From: an uncultured Oscillospiraceae bacterium
Lineage (GTDB): Bacteria; Bacillota; Clostridia; Oscillospirales; Ruminococcaceae
DNA length: 64,000 nt
Direction of reading: 5' to 3'
Assembly (NCBI GenBank): GCA_900540595.1
Contig: UQGL01000003.1
Coordinates: 62,001-126,000, forward strand
Shown here: positions 7,957 through 17,165 of the stretch, piece after piece
Layout: each line of letters starts with the position of its first letter
How positions within the stretch are numbered: the first letter of the stretch is position 1
Made by a program: the position numbers and the translations under genes
Notes under the pieces: model-generated
Told to the model about the DNA's origin: nothing
Database searches by the model: none
The model's input: the letters and a program-made list of their open reading frames with translations, nothing else

Positions 7957-8412
7957 TTACTTTTTCCACTCGTCGGTATCGATCACGATGGTCACCGGGC
8001 CATCGTTCACAAGGTCGATCTGCATGTCCGCGCCGAATTCGCCGTGCTTGACCTCCTGCAGGCCCTGCCGATTCATCTCATCAAGGAACTTTTCATAGCA
8101 CGGCACCGCCAGCTCCCCCTTGGCGGCATGGCTGAAGCTTGGGCGCTTGCCTCTGGCCGTATCACCGTACAGGGTGAAGTTCGACACCACCAGCGCCGAA
8201 TAGCCCAGCTCGACCGCGCTGCGGTTCAGCCTGCCATCCTCGTCCTCAAAAATGCGCAGGTGCGCGCATTTGTCAGCCAGCTTCGGCACAATATCGATCT
8301 CATCGGTTTCACGCACGCCCAGCAGGATGACCAGACCCGGGCCGATGGCGCGCGGCTCACCGCCGTTGACCGTAACGCTTGCGCGGGTTACGCGCTGTAT
8401 GATTGCTCGCAT
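7957..8412 (-). CDS. dtd: D-aminoacyl-tRNA deacylase
   Basis: A 151-residue Dtd: MRAIIQRVTRASVTVNG at the start, the active-site stretch VSNFTLYGDTARGKRPSF and the C-terminal Gly-cisPro motif NDGPVTIVIDT that discriminates against L-aminoacyl-tRNA. It hydrolyses D-aminoacyl- and glycyl-tRNA-Ala mischarges. Length and motifs are those of the family. It follows relA on the same strand, separated by a short repeat element, an order also found in Bacillus. Confidence 0.96.
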   Translation of the reverse strand: MRAIIQRVTRASVTVNGGEPRAIGPGLVILLGVRETDEIDIVPKLADKCAHLRIFEDEDGRLNRSAVELGYSALVVSNFTLYGDTARGKRPSFSHAAKGELAVPCYEKFLDEMNRQGLQEVKHGEFGADMQIDLVNDGPVTIVIDTDEWKK

Positions 8413-8430
8413 AGGGTGCTCCTTCCATGT

Positions 8431-8505
8431 AAGGCTTCCCCCTTGGGTGAAGCTGGCGCCGTAGGCGACTGATGAGGGGCACCTTCCCCCTCAGGGAAAG
8501 GCTTT
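8431..8505. repeat. AAGGCTTCCCCC / GACTGATGAGGGG intergenic repeat element (short form)
   Basis: A 75-nt element starting AAGGCTTCCCCC and ending GGGAAAGGCTTT with the internal block GGCGACTGATGAGGGG. A longer relative is at 52723-52925. It fills the dtd-relA gap and has no coding potential. Similar elements are common between genes in Faecalibacterium-like genomes, as far as I recall. Confidence 0.7.
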
Positions 8506-8510
8506 CAAAC

Positions 8511-10691
8511 TCAGTTCCTCGTCACGCTGACGACATCCTTGATCTTTTTCAGGCGGGCCACAACGCTGTTGAGATGCTCGGTGTTGGTGATGCCCACCGT
8601 CACACTCATCCGGGCGCGCCCCTGCTCGGCGGCGCGCGCCGTCAGCGAGTAGATAGGCACGCGCATATCGCCCAGCGCCAGCGCCACATCCGACACAAGG
8701 TTCGGGCGGTCCATACAGACGATATCGAGCGTTGCCTTATAGCTTTCGCGGGCCTCGTCATCCCAGTAGGCGCGGACCCAGCGGTCGATATTCTCGGGGT
8801 GGCGCATGCTCTCGCGGGCGTTGGCACAGTCCCGCTTATGGATGGAAACACCAAACCCGCGGGTGACAAATCCGACGATCTCATCGCCGGGCAGCGGTGA
8901 GCAGCACTTGGCGAACTTGATGGGGCAGTTGTCGATGCCCTCCACCACGACGCCCTCGGAGGAGTGCATCCGCTTGAGCTCGACCGTAACCGGCCGCGGC
9001 TCGGTGGCCTGCAGTCTGGTGTACTCCTCCTTCAGCTTGGGCAGCATGCGGGAGAGCTGCAGCCCGCCGTAGCCGATGGCGGCGTACATCTCCTCCACAC
9101 TGTTGCAGCGGTTGCGGCGGGCCAGCGCCTCCATAAAGACGGGGCGCTGCTCATCGCTCAGCGTCATGAGGTTGCGGCGCATCTCGCGCTCAAGCGCATC
9201 GCGCCCCTCTTGGATATTTTCCTCCCGCCGCTCCTTTTTAAACCAGTTGCGGATCTTATTTTTGGCCTCGCTCGTCTTGACGATGTTGAGCCAGTCACGG
9301 CTGGGGCCGCGGTTTTCAGGGCCGGTGATGATCTCGATGATCTCACCGGTCTGGACCTTGTGGTCGATCGGCACGATGCGGTTGTTGACCTTTGCGCCGA
9401 TCATGCGGTTGCCGACAGCCGAATGGATGGCGTAGGCAAAGTCGATGGTCGTGGCACCGGCCGGCAGGTTAATGACATCGCCGCGCGGGGTAAAGGCAAA
9501 TACCTCCTCCGGCAGCAGGTCGCTCTTGATGTCACTGAGCAGGTCGGTGGCATCCGCACTCGAGCGCTGGCTTTCCAAAAGCTGGCGCACCCACGCCAGC
9601 CGCTCATCCAGCTTATCGCCGCTGCCGGTGATGCCGGCCTTGTACTTCCAGTGGGCGGCGATGCCGTACTCCGCCATGCGGTCCATATCCCATGTGCGGA
9701 TCTGCACCTCAAACGGGATGGCCTCGCGGCCGATGACTGTCGTGTGCAGGGACTGGTAGCCGTTGGGCTTCGGGGTCGAGATGTAATCCTTAAAGCGGTT
9801 CGGCAGCGGATGGTACATATCGTGGATCAGACCCAGCGCCGTGTAACACTCGGGGACATTGTCCAGAATGATGCGGACGGCGTAGATGTCGTAGATCTCC
9901 TCAAAGTCCTTGTTCTGCATATACATCTTGCGGTAGATGCCGTAGATGCTCTTGACGCGGTGGCGGATGGTGGCCTTCTGGATGCCGTTTTCCGCCAGAT
10001 GCTTGGCGATGGTATGGCAGACCTGATGCAGAAACTCATCGCCGTGCTTGTTCAGCAGGTCACGGATCGTCTCATAGCCGACCGGGTCCAGATAGTGCAG
10101 GCTGCGGTCCTCCAGCTCCTCCTTGATGTTGGAGATGCCTAGGCGGTGGGCGATGGGCGCATAGACCTCCATCGTTTCAAGGGCCTTGTCGCGGCGCTTC
10201 TGCTCTGGCCAGGCGTCACCGGTGCGCATATTGTGCAGCCGGTCGCAAAGCTTGATGATCATGACGCGGACATCCTGACTCATCGCCAGCAGCATCTTGC
10301 GCAGGTTCTCGGCCTGACGGTCCTCGACATTGGAGAACTTGATCTGGGTCAGCTTGGTAACGCCGTCAACAAGCAGCGCGACCTCGGGGCCGAACTTCTG
10401 CCGGATCTCCGTTACCGATACGGGGGTATCCTCCGCCACATCGTGCATCAGGGCTGCAGCAATGCTCTCGCTGTCCATACCCAGCTCCACAAGGATCTGC
10501 GCCACGGAAAGCGGATGACAGATATACGGCTCGCCGCTGCGGCGGCGCTGCTCACCATGCGCCTTGGCGGCCAGCTCGTAGGCGCGGTCGATCATCTCAA
10601 AGTCATACGGACGGCCGCTGTCGATCATACTTGCCTTCAGGTCGTCATAGGTGATGGGCATTTTTACTTCCTGCACGGTTGTGTTTTCCAT
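8511..10691 (-). CDS. relA: Bifunctional (p)ppGpp synthetase/hydrolase RelA/SpoT
   Basis: A 726-residue long RSH protein. Domains in order: HD hydrolase (HDVAEDT and the pair of His/Asp residues in the first 180), synthetase (YISTPKPNGYQSLHTTV, EVQIRT, AEYGIAAHWKYK), TGS (VFAFTPRGDVINLPAGA), a helical/zinc-finger region with CPIKFAKCCSPLPGDEIVG, and a C-terminal ACT domain. Both catalytic halves look intact, so it should make and degrade (p)ppGpp. The ATG at 10691 has GGAGAGGG eight bases upstream; a longer in-frame extension would enter a repeat. In most Clostridia apt lies between recJ and relA; here only a repeat does. Confidence 0.95.
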   Translation of the reverse strand: MENTTVQEVKMPITYDDLKASMIDSGRPYDFEMIDRAYELAAKAHGEQRRRSGEPYICHPLSVAQILVELGMDSESIAAALMHDVAEDTPVSVTEIRQKFGPEVALLVDGVTKLTQIKFSNVEDRQAENLRKMLLAMSQDVRVMIIKLCDRLHNMRTGDAWPEQKRRDKALETMEVYAPIAHRLGISNIKEELEDRSLHYLDPVGYETIRDLLNKHGDEFLHQVCHTIAKHLAENGIQKATIRHRVKSIYGIYRKMYMQNKDFEEIYDIYAVRIILDNVPECYTALGLIHDMYHPLPNRFKDYISTPKPNGYQSLHTTVIGREAIPFEVQIRTWDMDRMAEYGIAAHWKYKAGITGSGDKLDERLAWVRQLLESQRSSADATDLLSDIKSDLLPEEVFAFTPRGDVINLPAGATTIDFAYAIHSAVGNRMIGAKVNNRIVPIDHKVQTGEIIEIITGPENRGPSRDWLNIVKTSEAKNKIRNWFKKERREENIQEGRDALEREMRRNLMTLSDEQRPVFMEALARRNRCNSVEEMYAAIGYGGLQLSRMLPKLKEEYTRLQATEPRPVTVELKRMHSSEGVVVEGIDNCPIKFAKCCSPLPGDEIVGFVTRGFGVSIHKRDCANARESMRHPENIDRWVRAYWDDEARESYKATLDIVCMDRPNLVSDVALALGDMRVPIYSLTARAAEQGRARMSVTVGITNTEHLNSVVARLKKIKDVVSVTRN

Positions 10692-10732
10692 GGTCCATTC
10701 CCTCTCCGTTTTTATAAAATCGCACAGCTCTT

Positions 10733-10817
10733 TGTAGGGGTCGATGCTCGGCATCGACCCGGGAACATCGCCGTTGTCGCCACGCTCCGCGGGCGGATGC
10801 AAGCACCCGCCCCTACA
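10733..10817. repeat. TGTAGGGG-type repeat, copy 2 (compound)
   Basis: Begins TGTAGGGG and ends CCCTACA. Inside are two palindromes, GTCGATGC-tcg-GCATCGAC and GGGCGGATG-caag-CACCCGCCC. The second is nearly the same as the end of the copy at 52661-52715. It occupies the relA-recJ gap. Confidence 0.75.
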
Positions 10818-10837
10818 ATCCCGGATAAAACCGCGTT

Positions 10838-12871
10838 TTATCCTTGTTTTGCCATGGTCGCCAAACGCTGCAAAACCGGTGCAGACGCCAGATCCTGCTT
10901 AGCAGTCACAGCCACAGGCAGCCAGCGGCCGTCCTGCTCCTCGATCAGGCCCAGCTCCTGCAGTGCGGTCAGGCTGGCCAGCATACGGCCGGTATTCTGC
11001 ACGCCCTGCGCCGCAAAGACCGGCTGCAGGTCCGCTGCAGCCACCTGCCCCGTGCGGATGCGGCGGTAGAGCGCCACGGTGTCGGCACGGTCCGGCAGCA
11101 GCACAGCGGCGCGGTCTGCAGGCAGGGTGCCGCCGGTGCGGAACGCTTCAAACCATGCGGCCTGCTCGCTGGGGGTATTGCCCAGCCCGGCAGGGCGGAT
11201 GGCCTTGAGATGCGCCGACACCATCGGCCCGCTGCGCCCGTTGAAGATCGACACCTCGAGGGCAGCCTCGACCTCGCTGCCCACCGGGTAGGCAAATGCC
11301 TGCGGTGCAACGCCGAAGGTCGATGCGAACAGGGTATCGCTGCCCTGCCGCAACCGCAGGCGGGTGTGCCGCCCCTCGCTGCCCATCGGCCAGATGCCGT
11401 CCACAAGGGCGTGCTGCACCAGCAGCACCGGTGTGGGGTTTTCGCGGCCGAAGGGGGCCAGACGGCCCAGCTCCTGCACATTGTCAAGACTCAGTTCCCC
11501 CAGCGTAACGGCGGCATCAAGCTGCAGGCTGACGGCCTCGGGCTGCGCGGCGTGGTCAGCAGCCCAGGCATTGATGGCCTGACGGAAGGCGGGCAGGTTG
11601 TCCTCCTCAATTTCGACACCGGCTGCTGCCGCATGGCCGCCGAAACGGGTCAGATACTGTGCGCACCCTGCCAGCGCGCTGTGCAGATCAAACGGGTCAG
11701 GGGCACGGCCGCTGCCGCGTCCCTCGCCCTCATGCATCGAAATAACGATGACCGGGCGGCCGAACCGCTCCATAAGGCGCGCGGCCACGATGCCGATGAC
11801 ACCGGGGTGCCAGTCCTCACCGCTGACGACAAGCACCCGGTCCCGGGTGCGGGCCGGGTCTTTTTCCAGCGTCTCCAACGCGGCAGCAAATACCTGCTGC
11901 TCGGTTTGCTGACGCTCGGTGTTGATCTCTGCCAGACGGTCCGCAATGCCGGTTGCCTGCTCCTCGTCCCCGCAGAGCAGCAGCTTGAGCGCCACGGCAG
12001 CATTATCCATGCGGCCCGCCGCGTTCAGGCGCGGGGCCAGACTGTAGCTTACCGTATCCGCCGTGACCGGCTTTCCGGCACAGCCGGCGCTCTCCAGCAG
12101 GGCATGCAGACCGGGGCGCATCGTATCCTGCAGAAGGTCCAGCCCCTCCCGGACGATGGTGCGGTTTTCCCCCACCAGCGGCATGACATCGGCCACTGTA
12201 CCGAGGGCTGCAAGCTCGCCGTACATCTCCAAAAGCTCGGCAGGGTCGCAGCCCTCCAGCGCGGCGCAGAGCTTAAAGGCAACGCCCGCACCGCACAGAT
12301 CCTTAAACGGGCTTTCATCATCGGCCCGCTTGGGGTCCACCACGGCAACGGCATCGGGCAGCGTATCGCCCGGCAGATGGTGGTCGGTGATGATAAGGTC
12401 CAGCCCCAGCTCTCTGGCGCAGGCAGCCTCCTCCACGGCAGAGATGCCGTTGTCCACCGTCACGACCAGCTTGAAGCCCTTCTGTGCCAGCGATTCAAGC
12501 GCAGCACGGGTCAGGCCGTAGCCGGAACCGCGCGTGGGCAGCTTGCAGCGCACATGCGCCCCCTGACTGGTGAGACATTCGTACAAAATAGCCGTTGCCG
12601 AAATACCGTCCACATCATAGTCACCGTAGATGACCATGAGCTCCTCATTTTCAACGGCCTGTTCGATGCGGGCGACCGCTTTGTCCATATCCTTGAGCAG
12701 GAACGGATCACTGAGCGGCTCGCCCTGCCCCAGCATTGCCTGCGCAGCGGCGGGCTCGGTACAGCCGCGGGCGGCCAGCACCCGGCGCAGCAGTACACCG
12801 CACCCGGCACCCGCCAGCGAGGTTTCGGCGGCGGGATCGCCCTTTTTCAGTTGCCACGCAGGGTAATTCAT
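10838..12871 (-). CDS. recJ: Single-stranded-DNA-specific exonuclease RecJ
   Basis: A 677-residue RecJ of the longer clostridial type. DHH domain: VIYGDYDVDGISATAIL (about 79-95), VTVDNGIS, TDHHLPGDTLPD; DHHA1 domain: RFGGHAAAAGVEIE; then an OB-like domain and a further C-terminal region of about 120 residues of unknown role, as in other Firmicutes RecJ. It degrades ssDNA 5' to 3' in recombination and mismatch repair with Mn/Mg. It is followed five bases later by the XpaC-like gene start region upstream and precedes relA. Confidence 0.95.
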   Translation of the reverse strand: MNYPAWQLKKGDPAAETSLAGAGCGVLLRRVLAARGCTEPAAAQAMLGQGEPLSDPFLLKDMDKAVARIEQAVENEELMVIYGDYDVDGISATAILYECLTSQGAHVRCKLPTRGSGYGLTRAALESLAQKGFKLVVTVDNGISAVEEAACARELGLDLIITDHHLPGDTLPDAVAVVDPKRADDESPFKDLCGAGVAFKLCAALEGCDPAELLEMYGELAALGTVADVMPLVGENRTIVREGLDLLQDTMRPGLHALLESAGCAGKPVTADTVSYSLAPRLNAAGRMDNAAVALKLLLCGDEEQATGIADRLAEINTERQQTEQQVFAAALETLEKDPARTRDRVLVVSGEDWHPGVIGIVAARLMERFGRPVIVISMHEGEGRGSGRAPDPFDLHSALAGCAQYLTRFGGHAAAAGVEIEEDNLPAFRQAINAWAADHAAQPEAVSLQLDAAVTLGELSLDNVQELGRLAPFGRENPTPVLLVQHALVDGIWPMGSEGRHTRLRLRQGSDTLFASTFGVAPQAFAYPVGSEVEAALEVSIFNGRSGPMVSAHLKAIRPAGLGNTPSEQAAWFEAFRTGGTLPADRAAVLLPDRADTVALYRRIRTGQVAAADLQPVFAAQGVQNTGRMLASLTALQELGLIEEQDGRWLPVAVTAKQDLASAPVLQRLATMAKQG

Positions 12872-12876
12872 ACAGT

Positions 12877-13992
12877 TTAGCTCCTTGTGTTAAAATCAGA
12901 TTCAAAATCATGGGTCAGGCCGTCCTGCCGCAGCATCGTTTCCAGCGTGTCGATCTCGGTCGAAACATCCATGCTCACATCCTGCAGCAGCGTATCATAC
13001 AGCTTTGCATACGCCTGATTCAGCGTGTGCAAAATGCCGGTGATGTCGCGGCGTATCTCAGCGGCATTGGCGGTGTCCGTATCGCCAAGCCCCTGCGCTG
13101 TATCGAGCAGCTTGCGGGTCGTGGGCAGGTAATATTCGCGGAAGCGGCGCACCCGGCCAAGCTGCTCGGGATGGTTATGCACAAAGCCAAGAATGGACGC
13201 GCAGATCTTGCGCATCTGCATCAATTCTTCATCGGCATCGCTGCTCAGTCTGCCGCAGCAAGCCTTTAAATAGTTCAGAAAATCCACGCCCTCGCGCTGG
13301 AACTGCTCAGCCTCGGTCAGCGGCGCAGCAGATGCCGGCTGCGGTGCGGCAGCGGGCTGCGGCGCGGATGGCAGGAGCGAATCATCCAGATAGAGGGTGC
13401 TGTAATCATCGGAAATGGCAGCGTTGGGAAGATCCCCGTTCGCCACAGCCTTTACAACGGTTTCATAGGCCTTTTCCTGCTTGATCTGTGCCTTGCGGGC
13501 CAGCGCGGGCAGGTCACAAGTCCAGTCATTGGCAGCGCGCAGCAGCTTGCGCAGGCGGCTGAAATAGGCCAGCTTTTTCATGCCCACAACGGCCATAAAA
13601 AGGAAGCCGAGCGTTGCGGGGGTAAATACGGCCGTCAGAATCGGCAGGGCTATAAAATCCTGTTGGGAAAGCCCCAGCGGCCCTGCGCCGACTGCCGTCA
13701 GGATGCCCAGCACGAACGCCGCGATGCCAAAGCAGCCTGCAAAGGTCCAGCCAACCGCCGTCAGCGCAACGCCGACAGACTGGCCGCCGTTTTTCCACTT
13801 GCGCTCCAGGCGGCGCTTCCACGCGGAGAAGCTGTCCGGTTGTTTCACGCCCATGGCATCGCCCGCCTGCTCCAGCGCATCGGCAATGCTGCCCAACACG
13901 GAGGAGCCGATCCTGCTGCCCATCTCGACCGCATTGTCGATCACATCGCCAAGGTCGTAGTTATATTCGTAATTGTGTTTGTTGTCTGGCAT
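12877..13992 (-). CDS. XpaC-like 5-bromo-4-chloroindolyl phosphate hydrolysis family membrane protein
   Basis: About 371 residues: an N-terminal cytoplasmic stretch (DLGDVIDNAVEMGSRIGSSV), two membrane helices around 75-95 and 110-135, an Ala/Pro-rich linker (about 220-245) and a long helical C-terminal domain with conserved CASILGFV and YYLPTTRKLLDTA. The family takes its name from Bacillus XpaC, but its biochemistry is unresolved and it probably is not a phosphatase. Two starts are possible (14004 or 13992); the latter has a weak GGGA site. It directly precedes recJ on the same strand. Confidence 0.75.
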   Translation of the reverse strand: MPDNKHNYEYNYDLGDVIDNAVEMGSRIGSSVLGSIADALEQAGDAMGVKQPDSFSAWKRRLERKWKNGGQSVGVALTAVGWTFAGCFGIAAFVLGILTAVGAGPLGLSQQDFIALPILTAVFTPATLGFLFMAVVGMKKLAYFSRLRKLLRAANDWTCDLPALARKAQIKQEKAYETVVKAVANGDLPNAAISDDYSTLYLDDSLLPSAPQPAAAPQPASAAPLTEAEQFQREGVDFLNYLKACCGRLSSDADEELMQMRKICASILGFVHNHPEQLGRVRRFREYYLPTTRKLLDTAQGLGDTDTANAAEIRRDITGILHTLNQAYAKLYDTLLQDVSMDVSTEIDTLETMLRQDGLTHDFESDFNTRS

Positions 13993-14033
13993 GGTTTGTC
14001 CCATCTGTTTGTTTTTATCGTCTGCTGCCGTGC

Positions 14034-14098
14034 GGCGGTCAGAGGACTGACCGCCCTACATCTGCGCCCCACGGTAGGGCCCGGCCAGCCCCCTGGCC
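14034..14098. repeat. TGTAGGGG-type repeat, copy 3 (compound)
   Basis: Contains GGCGGTCAG-agga-CTGACCGCC followed by CCTACA and, 13 bases on, GTAGGGCCCGGCCAG with a partner CTGGCC. It fills the gap between the FAD protein and the XpaC-like gene and belongs to the same palindromic family. Confidence 0.65.
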
Positions 14099-14109
14099 GC
14101 CGTCTCGGG

Positions 14110-15708
14110 TCATTCTGCAGGTGCCCAATTCTTCATCAGCTCGGCGGCACAGCGCACACCGTCCACGGCGGCGGTCATGATGCCGCCTGCATAACCAGCA
14201 CCCTCACCGCAGGGGTAAAGGCCGCTCAGACCGGTACACTGCAGGTCCTCTTTGCCGCGTTCAAGGCGCACCGGGCTGCTGGTGCGGGTCTCAAGACCCG
14301 TCAGCACGGCATCGGGGGCGCGGTAGGCTGCCAGTTTACGGCCAAAGGCCGTCAGACCCTCGCGCAGGGCACCGCCCAACTCCGTGGGGAGCAGGCTGCC
14401 GAGATCGCAGGGCGTCACACCCCGGGGGTAGGTCGGCTCCACACGGTCCAGCGCCAATGCGCTGCCCCCTGCCAAAAAGCTGCCGACCGTCTGCGCCGGG
14501 GCGCGGTATTCCCCGCCGCCCGCGCGGTAAGCGGCCTGCTCAAGCTGACGCTGGAACGCCACCGCCTTAACCGGGTCGTTGTCAAAGTCACTGCCGTCCA
14601 CGCTGACGACCACCGCCGCATTCGCGTTTTTGCCGTCGCGGGCGTGCAGGCTCATGCCGTTGGTGACAACGCCGCCCTCCTCACTGGCGGCGGCGCAGAC
14701 CGTGCCGCCCGGGCACATGCAGAAGGTATAGACGCAGCGCCCGCCGCTGACATGCTGGCTGAGCTGGTACTCGCCCTTCGGCAGTGCCGGGTGCCCTGCC
14801 GCACCGTGGTACAGGCTTTTGTCGATCTCCGTCTGCAGATGCTCGGCGCGGAAGCCGACCGAGAAGGGCTTGCACGCAAGCGGCAGGCCCAGCTCATGCA
14901 GCATGGCAAAGGTATCCCGGGCGCTGTGCCCCACGGCAAGGATAAGCTGCTCACAGGCAACGCTGCCCGCCGTGGTGTCAATGCCGGTCAAGGCACCGTT
15001 TCGGATCTGCAGGCCGGTCAGCGCCGTGTTGAACCGCACCTCCCCACCCAGAGACTCTATCTCCCCACGAATGCTGCGGATCACATCCCGTAGAAGGTCG
15101 GTGCCGACATGCGGCTTCTGCCGCCAGGCAATATCTGCCGGCGCGCCGTGGTCGAGGAACGCCCCCGTCACAAAGGCACACAGCGGGTCGCCGACACGGG
15201 TGGTCAGCTTGCCGTCCGAGAAGGTCCCCGCGCCGCCCTCGCCAAACTGGATGTTGGCATTCGGATCCAGCTCACCGGTCTTTTCAAAATGGCTGACCGC
15301 GCGGATGCGCTCATCAAGGGCGGGGCCGCGCTCCAGCACCAGCGGGCGGTAGCCGCTGCGGGCCAGCAGCAGCGCGGCAAAGAGGCCCGCCGGGCCAAGG
15401 CCCACGACCACCGGGCGGTGTGCCAGCGGCATTTTGCCCCGGGGAAAGGTAAAGGCAGGCGGCTGTGTGAAACAGACGCAGGGCGAGGCCCCGGCCAGCG
15501 CCGATTCCTCACCCTCGTCCTTGAGTGTGACTGCGATGGTGTAGACAAGCACCGGCGCACCGTGCCGGGCGTCCACGCTGAGCTTTGCCACACCGCAGTG
15601 CGCCGCCTTGCGGGCGGGCACGCGGAGAATGGCCAAAGCCTTGGCCGCCGCCTCGGCGTCCGGGTCGGGGCAGGTCAGCGGCAGGCGGATATTGCGGACT
15701 AGAAGCAT
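14110..15708 (-). CDS. NAD(P)/FAD-dependent oxidoreductase (COG2509-type uncharacterised dehydrogenase)
   Basis: A 532-residue flavoprotein. The first 85 residues form a small alpha/beta domain; then comes the FAD dinucleotide motif VVGLGPAGLFAALLLARSGY with an acidic end (LERG), an internal ANIQFGEGGAGTFSDGKLTT and a C-terminal FAD-binding segment GLYPCGEGAGYAGGI. This is the usual layout of the large uncharacterised FAD-dependent dehydrogenase family of anaerobes. Substrate unknown. The start at 15708 has AAGGGA upstream; longer in-frame extensions run into a repeat. Confidence 0.85.
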   Translation of the reverse strand: MLLVRNIRLPLTCPDPDAEAAAKALAILRVPARKAAHCGVAKLSVDARHGAPVLVYTIAVTLKDEGEESALAGASPCVCFTQPPAFTFPRGKMPLAHRPVVVGLGPAGLFAALLLARSGYRPLVLERGPALDERIRAVSHFEKTGELDPNANIQFGEGGAGTFSDGKLTTRVGDPLCAFVTGAFLDHGAPADIAWRQKPHVGTDLLRDVIRSIRGEIESLGGEVRFNTALTGLQIRNGALTGIDTTAGSVACEQLILAVGHSARDTFAMLHELGLPLACKPFSVGFRAEHLQTEIDKSLYHGAAGHPALPKGEYQLSQHVSGGRCVYTFCMCPGGTVCAAASEEGGVVTNGMSLHARDGKNANAAVVVSVDGSDFDNDPVKAVAFQRQLEQAAYRAGGGEYRAPAQTVGSFLAGGSALALDRVEPTYPRGVTPCDLGSLLPTELGGALREGLTAFGRKLAAYRAPDAVLTGLETRTSSPVRLERGKEDLQCTGLSGLYPCGEGAGYAGGIMTAAVDGVRCAAELMKNWAPAE

Positions 15709-15735
15709 AGATGTATTTTCCCTTGCTGTGGTGGT

Positions 15736-15842
15736 TGCAGGGGCGAGCATTGCTCGCCTCTGCCCGTTTTGGTCTGTAAAGAGCTTTCTTGGAAAGCGCG
15801 TTGCTGCGCCAAGTTGGCGGGCGACCAATGGTCGCCCCTACA
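15736..15842. repeat. TGTAGGGG-type repeat, copy 4 (compound)
   Basis: GGCGAGCA/TTGCTCGCC (15742-15758) and GGGCGACCAATGGTCGCCC (15819-15837, followed by CTACA) are two palindromes of the family separated by 60 bases. They lie between cdaR and the FAD gene. Confidence 0.7.
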
Positions 15843-15851
15843 GAGCAACAT

Positions 15852-17165
15852 TTATTTCGATGTGACCTCGCACTGGACGGTATAGCTGCCGGTGGCAAAG
15901 ATGCGGGTCGCGGACGGGATCTGGATGCTGACGGCAATCGTCTGCTGGCCCACTGTCAGGTTCAGGCTCTGGCAGTCGATCTGCGCCACAATGCTGTCGG
16001 CGTTCAGCTTTTCGATCTCATCCGCCGGGCCGTAGAGCGTAACGCCGCTGACAAGGCTGGAGAGTATCTGCAGCTCATAGTTGCTGGGCACATTGATGGC
16101 GCGGATGTTCGATACATTCAGCTTGGTGGAGCCCATCTCGGAGGTGTCAAAGTCCAGCGTCACATTGGTCACACCGTCCAGCGAAACGATGCCGGCCGGC
16201 AGCTCGATCAGACGCTGGTAGTCGCGGCCCGGCTCAAACTCGCGGGCAAGGTCAAAATCGGTGACGGTCAGGGATTCCAGCGTGCTGATGGTGCGGGCCG
16301 GGCCTGCCACGCGCAGCGTCTGCTGGGTGAGCGAATAATGCAGGCTTTCCACATCAAAGCCGTTCGGCGTGCCGATGAAATCCACCTTGAGCGGCAGCTC
16401 CCGCACCTGATAAACGGTCAGTGTCACATTGGCGGAGTCGCTCTCCATCGAGATATACTGCGGCGTAAAGACATTGCCGACCTCATCCCGCAGCTGCAGG
16501 GTTGCGGGCACGGTCGTGGTATCGGCCAGCTCGCCGTCGATCTGCACAGGGGCCACGATGCTGGACACCTGATCCAGTTCGCTCGTGGGGCCGCGCAGCG
16601 TGATCTCAGCGGGCACAGCAGTGGTCTTATTGAGCATATAGCCGTTGGAGATCGGCACGGCGGAGGCGTCCACCGTGACCGGGAAGGTCTTTTCGCTCAC
16701 CTCATCAAAGACAACATCAATCGTATCGGGGCTTTCGACCGTACACTCGATGTCCCCGGGGAAGTCGGTCGTGTTGGTCACGCGGGCCTGCAGGCGCAGC
16801 GTCACCTTGCCCGGGCCGCTGACACCGGCATAGCTGGGATAGACCATGATGTCGGAGTTCTGAATGTTGCCGATGATCGTGCCATTGCCCTCGACCTTGA
16901 CGGTAACGCCCTCGAGGTCAGGCTTTTCCACGATGTCCAGCCCCTGAGAGGTGTAGGCGGAGGCACCGCTGGTGTAGTTGATGGGTACCTTGGTCACTGT
17001 CTTGGAGCCTTGGGGGTCGATGTAGACCGTCACAATGGTCCAGGTCGCAAAGCCCATGATGAGCGCCAGCACCATCATAAAGACTGGGTTGTTCCAGAAG
17101 GTGCGCGGTCCCTTGGGCACTGCCCCCATCGGCCCCGGGGCGGCGGGCTTATTCGGGCTTGCCAT
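15852..17165 (-). CDS. cdaR: YbbR-domain protein CdaR, regulator of diadenylate cyclase
   Basis: A 437-residue protein: short proline-rich head, one membrane helix (about 28-50) and a long extracytoplasmic region of four YbbR-type beta repeats, each with a pattern like YTLNKTTAVPAEITLRGPTS. CdaR binds CdaA and modulates c-di-AMP synthesis. The gene starts inside cdaA (17-nt overlap), so the two are co-translated. glmM, often third in the operon, is not adjacent here. Confidence 0.92.
   Translation of the reverse strand: MASPNKPAAPGPMGAVPKGPRTFWNNPVFMMVLALIMGFATWTIVTVYIDPQGSKTVTKVPINYTSGASAYTSQGLDIVEKPDLEGVTVKVEGNGTIIGNIQNSDIMVYPSYAGVSGPGKVTLRLQARVTNTTDFPGDIECTVESPDTIDVVFDEVSEKTFPVTVDASAVPISNGYMLNKTTAVPAEITLRGPTSELDQVSSIVAPVQIDGELADTTTVPATLQLRDEVGNVFTPQYISMESDSANVTLTVYQVRELPLKVDFIGTPNGFDVESLHYSLTQQTLRVAGPARTISTLESLTVTDFDLAREFEPGRDYQRLIELPAGIVSLDGVTNVTLDFDTSEMGSTKLNVSNIRAINVPSNYELQILSSLVSGVTLYGPADEIEKLNADSIVAQIDCQSLNLTVGQQTIAVSIQIPSATRIFATGSYTVQCEVTSK

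Noticed and set aside
13663-15093. 476-aa open frame on the plus strand
   Set aside because: Antisense to the XpaC-like and FAD genes, which have clear motifs; no promoter or ribosome site.
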